Source: Pseudomonas sp. R28(2017) (GTDB lineage: Bacteria > Pseudomonadota > Gammaproteobacteria > Pseudomonadales > Pseudomonadaceae). From it: 64,000 bases of DNA. Positions 22,369-31,234 of the stretch are shown in pieces (position 1 is the stretch's first letter; each line of letters begins with the position of its first letter). Location of the stretch: positions 186,001-250,000 of the forward strand of contig NZ_NEHW01000004.1 in assembly GCF_002112505.1 (NCBI RefSeq), given 5' to 3'. The notes under the pieces are model-generated. The model ran no database searches. It was not told the DNA's origin and saw only the letters and a program-made list of their open reading frames with translations. Both the position numbers and the translations under genes were made by a program.

Positions 22369-22722
22369 CTAACCGCTGTGCTCCATCGGGCGCCAGCCAT
22401 GGCGCATCATATCCACACGATTGTTAGTCACATTCACCCCCTCTGCGCGCAGTCTGGCCCGCTGTTCATCGCCCGAAAGCGTGCCCAGCGCCAGGCTCAG
22501 GCGCCCGCCCGCGCCGAGTACCCGATGCCAGGGCAGGCGGGTATCGGCTGGCAACTGCCCGAGGGTGCGGCCAACCCAGCGTGCCGCTCGCCCGAGCCCT
22601 GCCAGCTCGGCAAGCTGGCCATAGCTGACCACCTTGCCTTCGGGTACCTGGCCAAGCACCGAATACAGGGCCGTTCGTCGGGCTTCGGGCGACGCCTGCG
22701 TGTGCTCATATCCCTCAGACAT
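22369..22722 (-). CDS. Alkyltransferase-like protein (ATL, MGMT family)
   Basis: A 117-residue protein with the DNA-binding half of O6-alkylguanine-DNA alkyltransferase: GKVVSYGQLAELAG, the RXVGRTLGQLP region with the Arg finger, and LPWHRVLGAGGRLSL. The active-site PCHRV of Ada/Ogt reads PWHRV here, so the alkyl-accepting Cys is Trp. That is the diagnostic change of ATL proteins (E. coli YbaZ, yeast Atl1), which bind alkylated guanine and hand it to nucleotide excision repair. It is encoded just upstream of ampG, likely on the same transcript. Confidence 0.9.
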   Translation of the reverse strand: MSEGYEHTQASPEARRTALYSVLGQVPEGKVVSYGQLAELAGLGRAARWVGRTLGQLPADTRLPWHRVLGAGGRLSLALGTLSGDEQRARLRAEGVNVTNNRVDMMRHGWRPMEHSG

Positions 22723-22875
22723 CAGGGCAGCCCTGGCCTGGGATGAAACCGGACGAATGGTTGCGGCAAATGAGAGTTGAACTCAATGGCATGCTCCTGG
22801 GTCTGTCCTTGCTCTGGTCGTCGGTATCTGGATAATGCCCGGCTTTTTTCGTCAAATCGAACCTGTAGCGCGCTT

Positions 22876-23886
22876 ATGTATTCTAGATCCTTGCTGTGCC
22901 TGTTGACCGCTTCCCTGTGCGCCGCCCCGGCGTTCGCCGACACCGTGTGGATGAAGAACGGTGACCGCCTTTCGGGCAAGATCAAGGTGTTCGACGGCGG
23001 CAAGCTGTTGCTCGAGACCCCCTACGGCGGCTCCATCGCACTGGACTGGAAACAGGTCCAGACGCTGGAAAGCGACCAGGAGATGCTGGTCAAGCAGGAC
23101 GCCTACACCGGTGAGAAGGCCAAATCGCTCAAGGCTGCCGAGCCAGGCAAGGTCACCCTGGCCAATGGTGATGCACCCAAAACCGTGGAGCTTGCCAGTA
23201 TCGAGCAGATCATGAAGCCCAAGCCACTGGTCGAGGACTTCGTCTGGAAGGGCAACGTCGACGTGGCCATGGATTACAAGCGTGCCGAGAACGATACCGA
23301 CGACTATGACATCGGTTTCAAGACCACCGCGCGGCACGGTCGCTGGCGGCACAACGCCGAAGGCGAGTACAACCGCGAGACCAAGGACGACGTGACCACC
23401 ACCGAGAACTGGAGCGCCGAGTACGCACTCGACCGCTTCATCACCGAGAAGTGGTTCTGGCAGGGGCGCATGGAGTACAAGCGCGACCGGGTCGAAGACC
23501 TGGCCCGCCAGCGCACCGTCGGTACCGGCCCTGGCTACCAGTTCTGGGACGACGAGCTGGGCGCGTTCTCGCTGGGCTCGTTGATCAACCGTACCGATTT
23601 CGAGTACCAGGACGGTGCCAAGGACAACTTCTACTCGGCGGCAGTGAAGTGGGACTACACCCGCTACCTGATCGGCAAGAACGTCCAGCTGTTCACCAAT
23701 GGCGAGTTCGCCAAGCCGCTGGGCGGCGTGGCCGACTACTCGCTGGATGCCGAGGTGGGGCTGCGTTACAAGGTCACCGAATGGGCCTCGCTCAACCTCA
23801 AGGCGGAGAAGGACATCATCACCGGCACGCGCGAAAGCGACCTGGACAAGACCCGCTACACCGCAGGGTTTGGCGTGACCTGGTAA
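22876..23886 (+). CDS. DUF481 outer-membrane family protein (YdiY-like)
   Basis: From the Met of MYSRSLLCLLTASLCAAPAFADT the product has 336 residues and a clear Sec signal peptide of 22; an in-frame ATG 99 bases upstream would bury the signal and is rejected. The N-terminal part (DTVWMKNGDRLSGKI) looks like a small SH3-like periplasmic domain. The rest is a DUF481 beta-rich region with alternating aromatic and charged residues and ends in GFGVTW, consistent with a beta-barrel C terminus. Function unknown; E. coli YdiY is acid-induced. Confidence 0.85.
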   Translation: MYSRSLLCLLTASLCAAPAFADTVWMKNGDRLSGKIKVFDGGKLLLETPYGGSIALDWKQVQTLESDQEMLVKQDAYTGEKAKSLKAAEPGKVTLANGDAPKTVELASIEQIMKPKPLVEDFVWKGNVDVAMDYKRAENDTDDYDIGFKTTARHGRWRHNAEGEYNRETKDDVTTTENWSAEYALDRFITEKWFWQGRMEYKRDRVEDLARQRTVGTGPGYQFWDDELGAFSLGSLINRTDFEYQDGAKDNFYSAAVKWDYTRYLIGKNVQLFTNGEFAKPLGGVADYSLDAEVGLRYKVTEWASLNLKAEKDIITGTRESDLDKTRYTAGFGVTW

Positions 23887-23961
23887 GCGCTCGCCAGTGG
23901 CGGTGGTGGGTGATAATGCTTATCTTGTCACCCATCCAGCCGCCAACAGGAGCCGCCCTCA

Positions 23962-24693
23962 GTGAGTACCCATGCCATCCGCCCCGCCCGGGAACTGCTG
24001 CTCAAGGAATACCGCGGCGTGCTCTCGACCCATTCCAAGTCCATGCCGGGTTTCCCGTTCGGTTCGGTGGTGCCTTACTGCCTGGATGCCGAGGGCAACC
24101 CGCTGATCCTGATCAGCCGCATCGCCCAACACACCCACAACCTGCTCAAGGACCCCAAGTGCTCGCTGCTGGTGGGTGAACGTGAGGCAGAGGACGTGCA
24201 GGCCGTTGGCCGCCTGACGGTCATGGCCGAGGCGCACAAGTTAGTCGATGAGACGGCCATCGAGGCGGCGGCCGAACGCTACTACCGCTATTTCCCCGAT
24301 GCGGCCAACTATCACAAGGCCCACGATTTCGACTTCTGGGTCCTGCAGCCGGTGCGCCATCGCTACATTGGCGGCTTCGGTGCCATCCACTGGCTCGACC
24401 AGGTGACCTTGGCCAATCCGTTCGCCGGCAAGGCCGAGGCGAGCATGATCGAACACATGAACAGCGACCATGCCAGTGCCATCGCCCATTACGTAGCGCT
24501 GAGCGACCTGCCGAGCAACGTACCGGCACAGATGGTCGGCATCGACAGCGAAGGCATGCACCTGCGTATCGGCCAGGGTATCTACTGGTTGGCGTTCCCC
24601 GCGTCTTGCAACACGCCGACACAAGTGCGCGAAGCCCTGGTTTTGCTGGCGCGCGCCGACCAATGGCCGACTGCGACGGAAGTCGAGGCTTGA
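23962..24693 (+). CDS. HugZ-like pyridoxamine 5'-phosphate-oxidase family protein with DUF2470
   Basis: A GTG start with CAGGAG nine bases upstream gives 243 residues. The N-terminal domain is a split-barrel flavin/haem fold (GFPFGSVVPYCLDAEGNPLILIS, SLLVGERE); the C-terminal DUF2470 domain starts near MIEHMNSDHASAIAHY and includes the conserved His and Asp. Related proteins include the haem-degrading HugZ of Campylobacter and Helicobacter. A haem-related role is inferred, not shown. Confidence 0.82.
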   Translation: MSTHAIRPARELLLKEYRGVLSTHSKSMPGFPFGSVVPYCLDAEGNPLILISRIAQHTHNLLKDPKCSLLVGEREAEDVQAVGRLTVMAEAHKLVDETAIEAAAERYYRYFPDAANYHKAHDFDFWVLQPVRHRYIGGFGAIHWLDQVTLANPFAGKAEASMIEHMNSDHASAIAHYVALSDLPSNVPAQMVGIDSEGMHLRIGQGIYWLAFPASCNTPTQVREALVLLARADQWPTATEVEA

Positions 24694-24760
24694 AATACCG
24701 AGCGCACGCATCCATTTGTAGGTCTTACTGGAAGGGTTTCTTCCGACGAGGAATGCTTTG

Positions 24761-25222
24761 ATGCGTGCTTTTCTATTGCTGTTTCTGTTGTTCCCGGTGC
24801 TGGAGTTGTTCGTCTTCGTCAAGGTCAGCGCCGCGATCGGTTTCTTTCCGGCGCTGCTGCTGATCATCGCCGGCTCCGCCCTCGGGGTGCTGGTGGTGCG
24901 TGTGGCGGGCCTCGCCACCGCGCTGCGTGCCCGTGAAAGCCTGCAGCGTGGCGAACTGCCCGCCGAGGACATGTTCCAGGGCCTGATGCTGGCCGTGGGG
25001 GGTGGTTTGCTGCTGCTGCCAGGCTTCATCAGCGACGTGCTGGGCCTGCTGTGCCTGCTGCCGTTCACCCGCCACCTGGCGGCGCGCAAGATGCGCGAGC
25101 GTGCCGAAGCCCAGGCCATGCGCCAGCGCGCGTTCCAGGACGACCCGTTCCAGGCACAGCCGCGTGATGGCGGCCATCGCCCGAACGTGATCGAAGGCGA
25201 GTACGAGCGCCGCGACAAATAG
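24761..25222 (+). CDS. fxsA: FxsA family membrane protein
   Basis: A 153-residue inner-membrane protein with the FxsA N-terminal block [19 protein letters not shown], the second pair of helices [14 protein letters not shown] and [22 protein letters not shown], and a charged cytoplasmic tail. In E. coli overproduction stops phage T7 exclusion by the F plasmid; its normal job is unknown. The ATG at 24761 follows GACGAGGAA. It lies directly upstream of groES, its usual position, and has its own terminator. Confidence 0.9.
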   Translation: MRAFLLLFLLFPVLELFVFVKVSAAIGFFPALLLIIAGSALGVLVVRVAGLATALRARESLQRGELPAEDMFQGLMLAVGGGLLLLPGFISDVLGLLCLLPFTRHLAARKMRERAEAQAMRQRAFQDDPFQAQPRDGGHRPNVIEGEYERRDK

Positions 25223-25237
25223 ATACACCTGTAACCT

Positions 25238-25268
25238 CCGGGGCCGCACAAGCGGCCCCGGTCTTTTT
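25238..25268 (+). terminator. Rho-independent terminator after fxsA
   Basis: CCGGGGCCGC-ACAA-GCGGCCCCGG perfect 10-bp stem followed by TCTTTTT. It isolates fxsA from groESL. Confidence 0.93.
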
Positions 25269-25298
25269 CAACGGGCTGAAAAATTTTCCATCTCAAGC

Positions 25299-25326
25299 CT
25301 TGTAATTGAATATGGCGGCCTCATGT
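25299..25326 (+). promoter_or_regulatory. Candidate sigma32-type promoter for groESL
   Basis: CTTGTAA at 25299-25305 and CTCATGT at 25320-25326 are separated by 14 bases and resemble the heat-shock consensus CTTGAAA / CCCATNT. Predicted transcription start is about 25334, giving a leader of about 140 nt before groES. Confidence 0.6.
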
Positions 25327-25345
25327 ATGTGGTCACCGCAAGGTT

Positions 25346-25443
25346 TCTGGTGGCAACACCAGACATGACACAGGTGGTTCGCCCTCGGCGGGCCACCCCC
25401 GGCAACGCCGGACCGCATCAACCCCGCCGGTGTCGATACCGGC
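25346..25443 (+). ncRNA. Structured groES leader (probable Pseudomon-groES RNA motif)
   Basis: Four successive hairpins are visible: TCTGGTG-GCAA-CACCAGA with a GNRA tetraloop (25346-25363); GGTGG/CCACC enclosing CGCC-CTC-GGCG (25373-25397); CCGGC-AAC-GCCGG (25399-25411); GCCGGT-GTCGAT-ACCGGC (25426-25443). They fill the region between the heat-shock-type promoter and the ribosome site GGGAGAG. A conserved RNA upstream of groES in Pseudomonadaceae has been described from comparative genomics (Pseudomon-groES); I believe this is it but could not align it. Its role is not known. Confidence 0.65.
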
Positions 25444-25475
25444 CGATGAAAACCACAATTTGGGAGAGATCGACA

Positions 25476-25769
25476 ATGAAGCTTCGTCCTCTGCATGACC
25501 GCGTAGTCATCCGTCGCAGCGAAGAAGAATCGAAAACCGCTGGCGGTATCGTCCTGCCGGGTTCGGCCGCTGAAAAACCAAACCGCGGCGAAGTCGTTGC
25601 TGTTGGCACCGGTCGCGTCCTGGAAAACGGCGAAGTACGTGCACTGGCCGTCAAAGTCGGTGACAAAGTGGTTTTCGGCCCTTACTCGGGCAGCAACACC
25701 GTGAAAGTCGATGGCGAAGACCTGCTGGTCATGGCCGAGAACGAAATCCTCGCCGTCATCGAAGGCTGA
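25476..25769 (+). CDS. groES: GroES co-chaperonin
   Basis: The 97-residue Hsp10 that caps GroEL. It starts [18 protein letters not shown] and carries the mobile loop [14 protein letters not shown] and the ending [10 protein letters not shown], all standard. The ATG at 25476 follows GGGAGAGATCGACA; upstream in-frame starts run through the structured leader and are not used. groEL follows after 50 bases. Confidence 0.98.
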   Translation: MKLRPLHDRVVIRRSEEESKTAGGIVLPGSAAEKPNRGEVVAVGTGRVLENGEVRALAVKVGDKVVFGPYSGSNTVKVDGEDLLVMAENEILAVIEG

Positions 25770-25813
25770 TTTCCCTCCGACTTCCCGTTACTCCAAAGAA
25801 TTCCAAGGATTAA

Positions 25814-27460
<1,647 letters not shown>

Positions 27461-27483
27461 GCCAGCCTCACCCCCTGCAACAA

Positions 27484-27513
27484 GAAAAAGCCCCGCCTAG
27501 TGCGGGGCTTTTT
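27484..27513 (+). terminator. Rho-independent terminator after groEL
   Basis: AAAAAGCCCCGC-CTAGT-GCGGGGCTTTTT; 12-bp stem including the A/T tracts, so it can act in both directions, also for the convergent PAP2 gene. Confidence 0.93.
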
Positions 27514-27534
27514 CGTTTTCCTGTGCCGGCCACT

Positions 27535-27553
27535 GGGGCTGCAAAGCAGCCCC
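27535..27553. repeat. Solitary REP-flank hairpin
   Basis: GGGGCTGCAAAGCAGCCCC, identical to the outer hairpin of REP pair B at about 14062-14078, but here with no REP unit beside it. It lies just beyond the stop of the PAP2 gene. Confidence 0.6.
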
Positions 27554-27557
27554 TCTG

Positions 27558-28286
27558 TCAGGCGACGCTACGTTCGCCGGCTGGCGCTTCGGCCATGCCC
27601 CTGCGATACAGCACCAGGTAATACGACCCCAAGCCGATCAACCAGCAGAACACCGCTGTCCACACGTTATGCGACAGGAAGTGCGCGCCCTGCAGCATCC
27701 GCCCCAACCCCAGCGTCGAGCCGGCCACCAGGGCCACCCCGAACGCCACCCGCGCCAGTTTAGGGCGGCGGTCACGCAGCATGAAGAACAGGCCGAACAG
27801 GCAGAAACCGGTGGCGGCATGCCCACCCGGCCAGCACAGGCCGGGCTTGTCGGTCGCCGGGCGGTGCTCCAGCAGCTTGCTGTAGGTTTCCTTGCCACCG
27901 AACTCGGTCAGGCTCCACGGGCATTGCACCTGGGTCACCTTCTTCAACGGCGTGACGAAGGCCGTCGACAGCCCCAATGCCAACACCAGGCAACCCAGCT
28001 CGCGACGCCAGCTGAACAGCGGCTTGCAGACGAAGCTCGAAGCGAACGCGCCGAGGGAAATCAGCCCGAGCAGGATCACGCCCTGCTTGACCCGGTCATG
28101 CATGACGGTTTCCAGCAGGTAGCTGTGACGGCCGATGAACTGCCCGGCGGCGGGGTCGAAGAACAGGTTGGCGACGTCCATGTCGATCGAGGTCAGTTCC
28201 AGCAGCAGCAGGGTCGCAGCCACAGCCAGGGGTATGCCCAGGTACAGCCAGGGATTGATCGGACGCGGACGAGTGCGTTGTTGCAT
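27558..28286 (-). CDS. PAP2 superfamily membrane phosphatase
   Basis: Start at MQQRTRPRPINPW (TGGAG six bases upstream) gives 242 residues with about six membrane spans. The three phosphatase motifs are present in variant form: K-x6-CPW where classical PAP2 has K-x6-RP; CWPGGHAATGF for PSGH; and GRMLQGAHFLSH for SR-x5-H-x3-D, with His at the usual Asp position. This variant set recurs in a known PAP2 subgroup, so activity is plausible. Substrates may be lipid A, undecaprenyl-PP or phosphatidate. A ColR-type box lies in its upstream region, so it is probably activated by ColRS. Confidence 0.85.
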   Translation of the reverse strand: MQQRTRPRPINPWLYLGIPLAVAATLLLLELTSIDMDVANLFFDPAAGQFIGRHSYLLETVMHDRVKQGVILLGLISLGAFASSFVCKPLFSWRRELGCLVLALGLSTAFVTPLKKVTQVQCPWSLTEFGGKETYSKLLEHRPATDKPGLCWPGGHAATGFCLFGLFFMLRDRRPKLARVAFGVALVAGSTLGLGRMLQGAHFLSHNVWTAVFCWLIGLGSYYLVLYRRGMAEAPAGERSVA

Positions 28287-28353
28287 GACGACTCCAGGGG
28301 TAAAAAGACCGGGCATTGTCATGCGCCCGCTATCCTCTGTCCGTGAAGGATCA

Positions 28354-28369
28354 GTGAAAAAACTGTCAA
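28354..28369 (-). promoter_or_regulatory. ColR-binding box upstream of the PAP2 gene
   Basis: The minus strand reads TTGACAGTTTTTTCAC, matching at every position the consensus I remember for ColR sites in P. putida: (T/C)(T/C)NA(C/G)NN(T/C) followed by TTTTTCAC. It is 68 bases before the PAP2 start and about 97 bases before the divergent colR. Confidence 0.75.
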
Positions 28370-28465
28370 GTTCGCTGAATTTGCCCAAGGGCTGGCACAG
28401 TACCGGCGATGGCCTTAAGCTGCGCCTGCCGCGCACCCTTGCGAAGCGCCGCACAGGAGAACCCG

Positions 28466-29149
28466 ATGCGTATTCTTTTGGTTGAAGACAACCGCGATAT
28501 TCTGGCCAACCTTGCCGATTACCTGGGCATGAAAGGCTACACCGTCGACTGCGCCCAGGACGGCCTCTCCGGCCTGCACCTGGCCGCCACCGAGCACTAC
28601 GACCTGATCGTGCTCGACATCATGCTGCCCGGTATCGATGGCTATACCCTGTGCAAGCGCCTGCGCGAGGATGCCCGCCGCGATACCCCGGTGATCATGC
28701 TCACGGCCCGCGACCAGCTGGACGATCGCCTGCAGGGCTTCCGCTCCGGTGCCGATGACTACCTGCTCAAGCCATTTGCCCTGTCCGAGCTGGCCGCGCG
28801 CATCGAAGCAGTGCTGCGCCGTGCCCAGGGCGGCGGGCGCCGCACTTTGCAGGTCGCGGACTTGAGCTATGACCTCGATACCCTCGAAGTGACCCGCCAG
28901 GGCCGCCTGCTCAAGCTCAACCCGGTTGGCCTCAAGCTGCTCGCCGTGTTGATGCAGAAGAGCCCGCACGTGCTGCGCCGCGAGGTGCTGGAAGAAGCCC
29001 TGTGGGGCGATGACTGCCCTGACAGCGACAGTTTGCGCAGCCATGTGCACCAGCTGCGCCAGGTGATCGACAAACCGTTCGAAAAACCCCTGTTGCATAC
29101 CGTCCATGGCGTCGGCTATCGCCTCGCCGAGGGCCGCGATGGAGTTTAA
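28466..29149 (+). CDS. colR: ColR, OmpR-family response regulator
   Basis: A 227-residue two-domain regulator. Receiver domain: acidic pair in LLVEDNRD, phospho-acceptor Asp in IVLDIMLPGIDGY (about residue 51), Thr in MLTARD and Lys in LLKPFA. The C-terminal winged helix (ADLSYDLDTLEV to HTVHGVGYRLAEG) is OmpR/PhoB type. The start MRILLVEDN gives the known ColR length. ColRS in P. putida responds to excess zinc and iron and protects membrane integrity, controlling lipid and LPS modification genes; several of those genes surround it here. Overlaps colS. Confidence 0.95.
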   Translation: MRILLVEDNRDILANLADYLGMKGYTVDCAQDGLSGLHLAATEHYDLIVLDIMLPGIDGYTLCKRLREDARRDTPVIMLTARDQLDDRLQGFRSGADDYLLKPFALSELAARIEAVLRRAQGGGRRTLQVADLSYDLDTLEVTRQGRLLKLNPVGLKLLAVLMQKSPHVLRREVLEEALWGDDCPDSDSLRSHVHQLRQVIDKPFEKPLLHTVHGVGYRLAEGRDGV

Positions 29150-30440
29150 GCAAAGCCTTGCCCAGCGCATCATCATCGCCTTCGCGTTGATGAGCGCGCT
29201 GGTGGCTGGCGCCTTCGCCTTCGGTATCGTCGCCACCGTGCACCTGGTCGAGGAGCGCCTGATCTCATCGGTGCTCGGCGGCGACCTGCAGCGCTTGCTG
29301 CGCATGGACAGCGTCAGCGACTGGAGCCACCGGCCACGGCCTGACCAGCTGTTCTATTTCAGTGGCGGACGCGACGATTTCGAGCTGCCCAAGGACCTGC
29401 GCCACCTCGATGTCGGCTTCCATGAGGTGTTTCGCGACCAGCTGTCCTACCACGCGATGGTCGAGATCGTCGATGGTCGCCGCTATGTGCTGCTGCAGGA
29501 CCAGAGCGATTTCGAAGAGCGCGAGCGCGTGCTGTTTGCCGTCGTGGTGGTGGGGTTCGTGCTCAGTCTGGTGCTGGCGGTGGTGCTCGGCTGGCTGCTG
29601 GCGCGCAGGGTGATGGCACCGGTCATCCGCCTGGCGCGACAGGTTCGCCATCGTGATCAGTTGCTTGGCCTGGCGCCGCCGCTGGCGCCGGACTATGCCG
29701 CCGACGAAGTGGGCCAGCTGGCGGTGGCGTTCGACGATACCCTGGGCCGGCTGCGCGATGCGCTGACCCGCGAGCGCTTGTTCACCAGCGATGTCAGCCA
29801 TGAGCTGCGCACGCCGCTGATGGTGCTGGCCACCTCGTGCGAACTGCTGATGGAAAACCCCAATCTGGATACCCGCTCGCGCAGCCAGGTGGAGCGCATT
29901 GCGCGTGCTACGGAAGAGATGCGCGAGCTGGTCAAGACCTTCCTGATGCTGGCGCGTGCCCAGCGTGACCAAGGGGCCGTGGCGTCCCAGGCAACCCTGC
30001 GCGAAGTCGCCGACGACCTGACGGGGGTATGGCGTGACACCATCGAGCAGAAGGGCCTGGCGCTCTATTACGATGGCCAGGTCAGTGCTGGCCCGCTCCT
30101 GTACAACGCCACGTTCCTGCAATCGGTGATGGGCAACCTGCTGCGCAATGCCGCGCATTACACCGATAGCGGTTACATCCGCCTGAGCCTGCAGCTCAAT
30201 GGATTCAGCGTCGAGGACAGTGGCGTGGGGATTCCGGAAGAGCAGCGCGAGGCCATGTTCCAGCCTTTCGTGCGCGGCGAGGAGCGCCGTGGCGAGGGCC
30301 TTGGCCTGGGCCTGTCGCTGGTGCAGCGGATCTGCGATGACCAGGGCTGGCGGGTGACACTGACCGCCACGGCGCCGCATGGCTGCCGCTTCCAGGTAGA
30401 CCTTAGCCAGAGCGCGGAAAAGACCGATCCCACGCAGTAA
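29139..30440 (+). CDS. colS: ColS, sensor histidine kinase
   Basis: A 433-residue partner of ColR; the ATG lies 11 bases inside colR. Order: span about 10-33, periplasmic loop about 34-130, span about 131-153, HAMP, HisKA with the phospho-acceptor His in FTSDVSHELRTPL, HATPase_c (N box MGNLLRNAAHYTDS, G boxes DSGVGIP and GEGLGLGLS). The periplasmic loop ends with E126-E-R-E129, the ExxE motif reported as needed for metal sensing by P. putida ColS, and has other candidate ligands (His35, Glu38, His95, Glu96, His105). Confidence 0.95.
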   Translation: MEFKQSLAQRIIIAFALMSALVAGAFAFGIVATVHLVEERLISSVLGGDLQRLLRMDSVSDWSHRPRPDQLFYFSGGRDDFELPKDLRHLDVGFHEVFRDQLSYHAMVEIVDGRRYVLLQDQSDFEERERVLFAVVVVGFVLSLVLAVVLGWLLARRVMAPVIRLARQVRHRDQLLGLAPPLAPDYAADEVGQLAVAFDDTLGRLRDALTRERLFTSDVSHELRTPLMVLATSCELLMENPNLDTRSRSQVERIARATEEMRELVKTFLMLARAQRDQGAVASQATLREVADDLTGVWRDTIEQKGLALYYDGQVSAGPLLYNATFLQSVMGNLLRNAAHYTDSGYIRLSLQLNGFSVEDSGVGIPEEQREAMFQPFVRGEERRGEGLGLGLSLVQRICDDQGWRVTLTATAPHGCRFQVDLSQSAEKTDPTQ

Positions 30441-30465
30441 CAACGTGAAACATAGCTACAGGCTG

Positions 30466-30481
30466 ATGACATTATTTTCAC
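30466..30481 (+). promoter_or_regulatory. ColR-like box upstream of the methyltransferase operon
   Basis: ATGACATTATTTTCAC matches the 16-base ColR consensus at 14 positions (first base A instead of T/C, and A for the first T of the T-run). It is 67 bases before the methyltransferase ATG. In P. putida these genes are reported ColR targets. Confidence 0.6.
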
Positions 30482-30547
30482 ATTGGCATGACCTGTTTCC
30501 AACGATCCGCTACCTAAGGTAAGCGCATTGGAAACAGGAGCCATTCG

Positions 30548-31228
30548 ATGCGCAGCCCGATCAAACTCGAATTTTCCGAGAAGTACGACCAGCAACATGC
30601 CAGGGAGTACTTCCTCAAGCACCAGGACGGACTGGCACGGCGCCTGTCCCACAAGCGTGACGAGCAGTTGGCCCGTCGTGCCCTGGCGCTGGCCGGGGAG
30701 CCGGGCCTTGTACTTGACCTGCCCTGCGGCGCGGGCCGTTTCTGGCCGCTGCTGGCGGAAAAGCCCAACCGGGTGATCATCGGTGCCGACAACTCCGAGG
30801 CGATGATCCAGACGGCATGTGCCGCACAACCGCCAGCGGTGGTGGCGCGGGTACGTCCTTTGCAAACATCGGCATTCGCGATCGACTTGCCGGATAATTC
30901 GGTCGACAGCATCTTCTGCATGCGGTTGTTCCACCATATTGGCGAGGCGGCTCACCGCAAGACCATTCTCGACGAGTTTCAAAGGGTTAGCCGTGACAGT
31001 GTAATCCTGTCATTGTGGGTGGACGGTAACTTCAAGGCCTGGCGCCGCCAGAAGCTCGAGCGCAAGCGCAGTGCCAAGGCCGAGCAGGGCAGCTATCAGA
31101 ACCGTTTCGTGTTACCGGCAGAAACGGTTGAAGCAGAATTCAAGGCCGCCGGCTTCAGAATCCAGGAACACCTCGACTTCCTGCCGTTCTATGCCATGTG
31201 GCGGGTATATGTATTGCGTAAGGGGTAG
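30548..31228 (+). CDS. Class I SAM-dependent methyltransferase (WarA-like)
   Basis: A 226-residue protein with motif I LVLDLPCGAGRFWPLL, the acidic GADNSEAMIQ end of strand 2, and the DNSVDSIFCMRLFHHI motif IV region. ACAGGAG lies ahead of the ATG. It directly follows colS and precedes an InaA-type kinase; the equivalent pair in P. aeruginosa has been linked to LPS modification (WarA/WarB), though I cannot confirm orthology here. Substrate not evident. Expected to be co-transcribed with the next two genes from the ColR-like promoter region. Confidence 0.85.
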   Translation: MRSPIKLEFSEKYDQQHAREYFLKHQDGLARRLSHKRDEQLARRALALAGEPGLVLDLPCGAGRFWPLLAEKPNRVIIGADNSEAMIQTACAAQPPAVVARVRPLQTSAFAIDLPDNSVDSIFCMRLFHHIGEAAHRKTILDEFQRVSRDSVILSLWVDGNFKAWRRQKLERKRSAKAEQGSYQNRFVLPAETVEAEFKAAGFRIQEHLDFLPFYAMWRVYVLRKG

Positions 31229-31234
31229 TGTTTG

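Noticed and set aside
25444..25475. Simple RNA thermometer sequestering the groES ribosome site
   Set aside because: No stretch complementary to GGGAGAG is found in the adjacent leader, so a fourU or ROSE-type arrangement is not supported.
30482..30500. Sigma54 promoter before the methyltransferase (TGGCATGACC...)
   Set aside because: The -12 element TTGC is absent at the required spacing.
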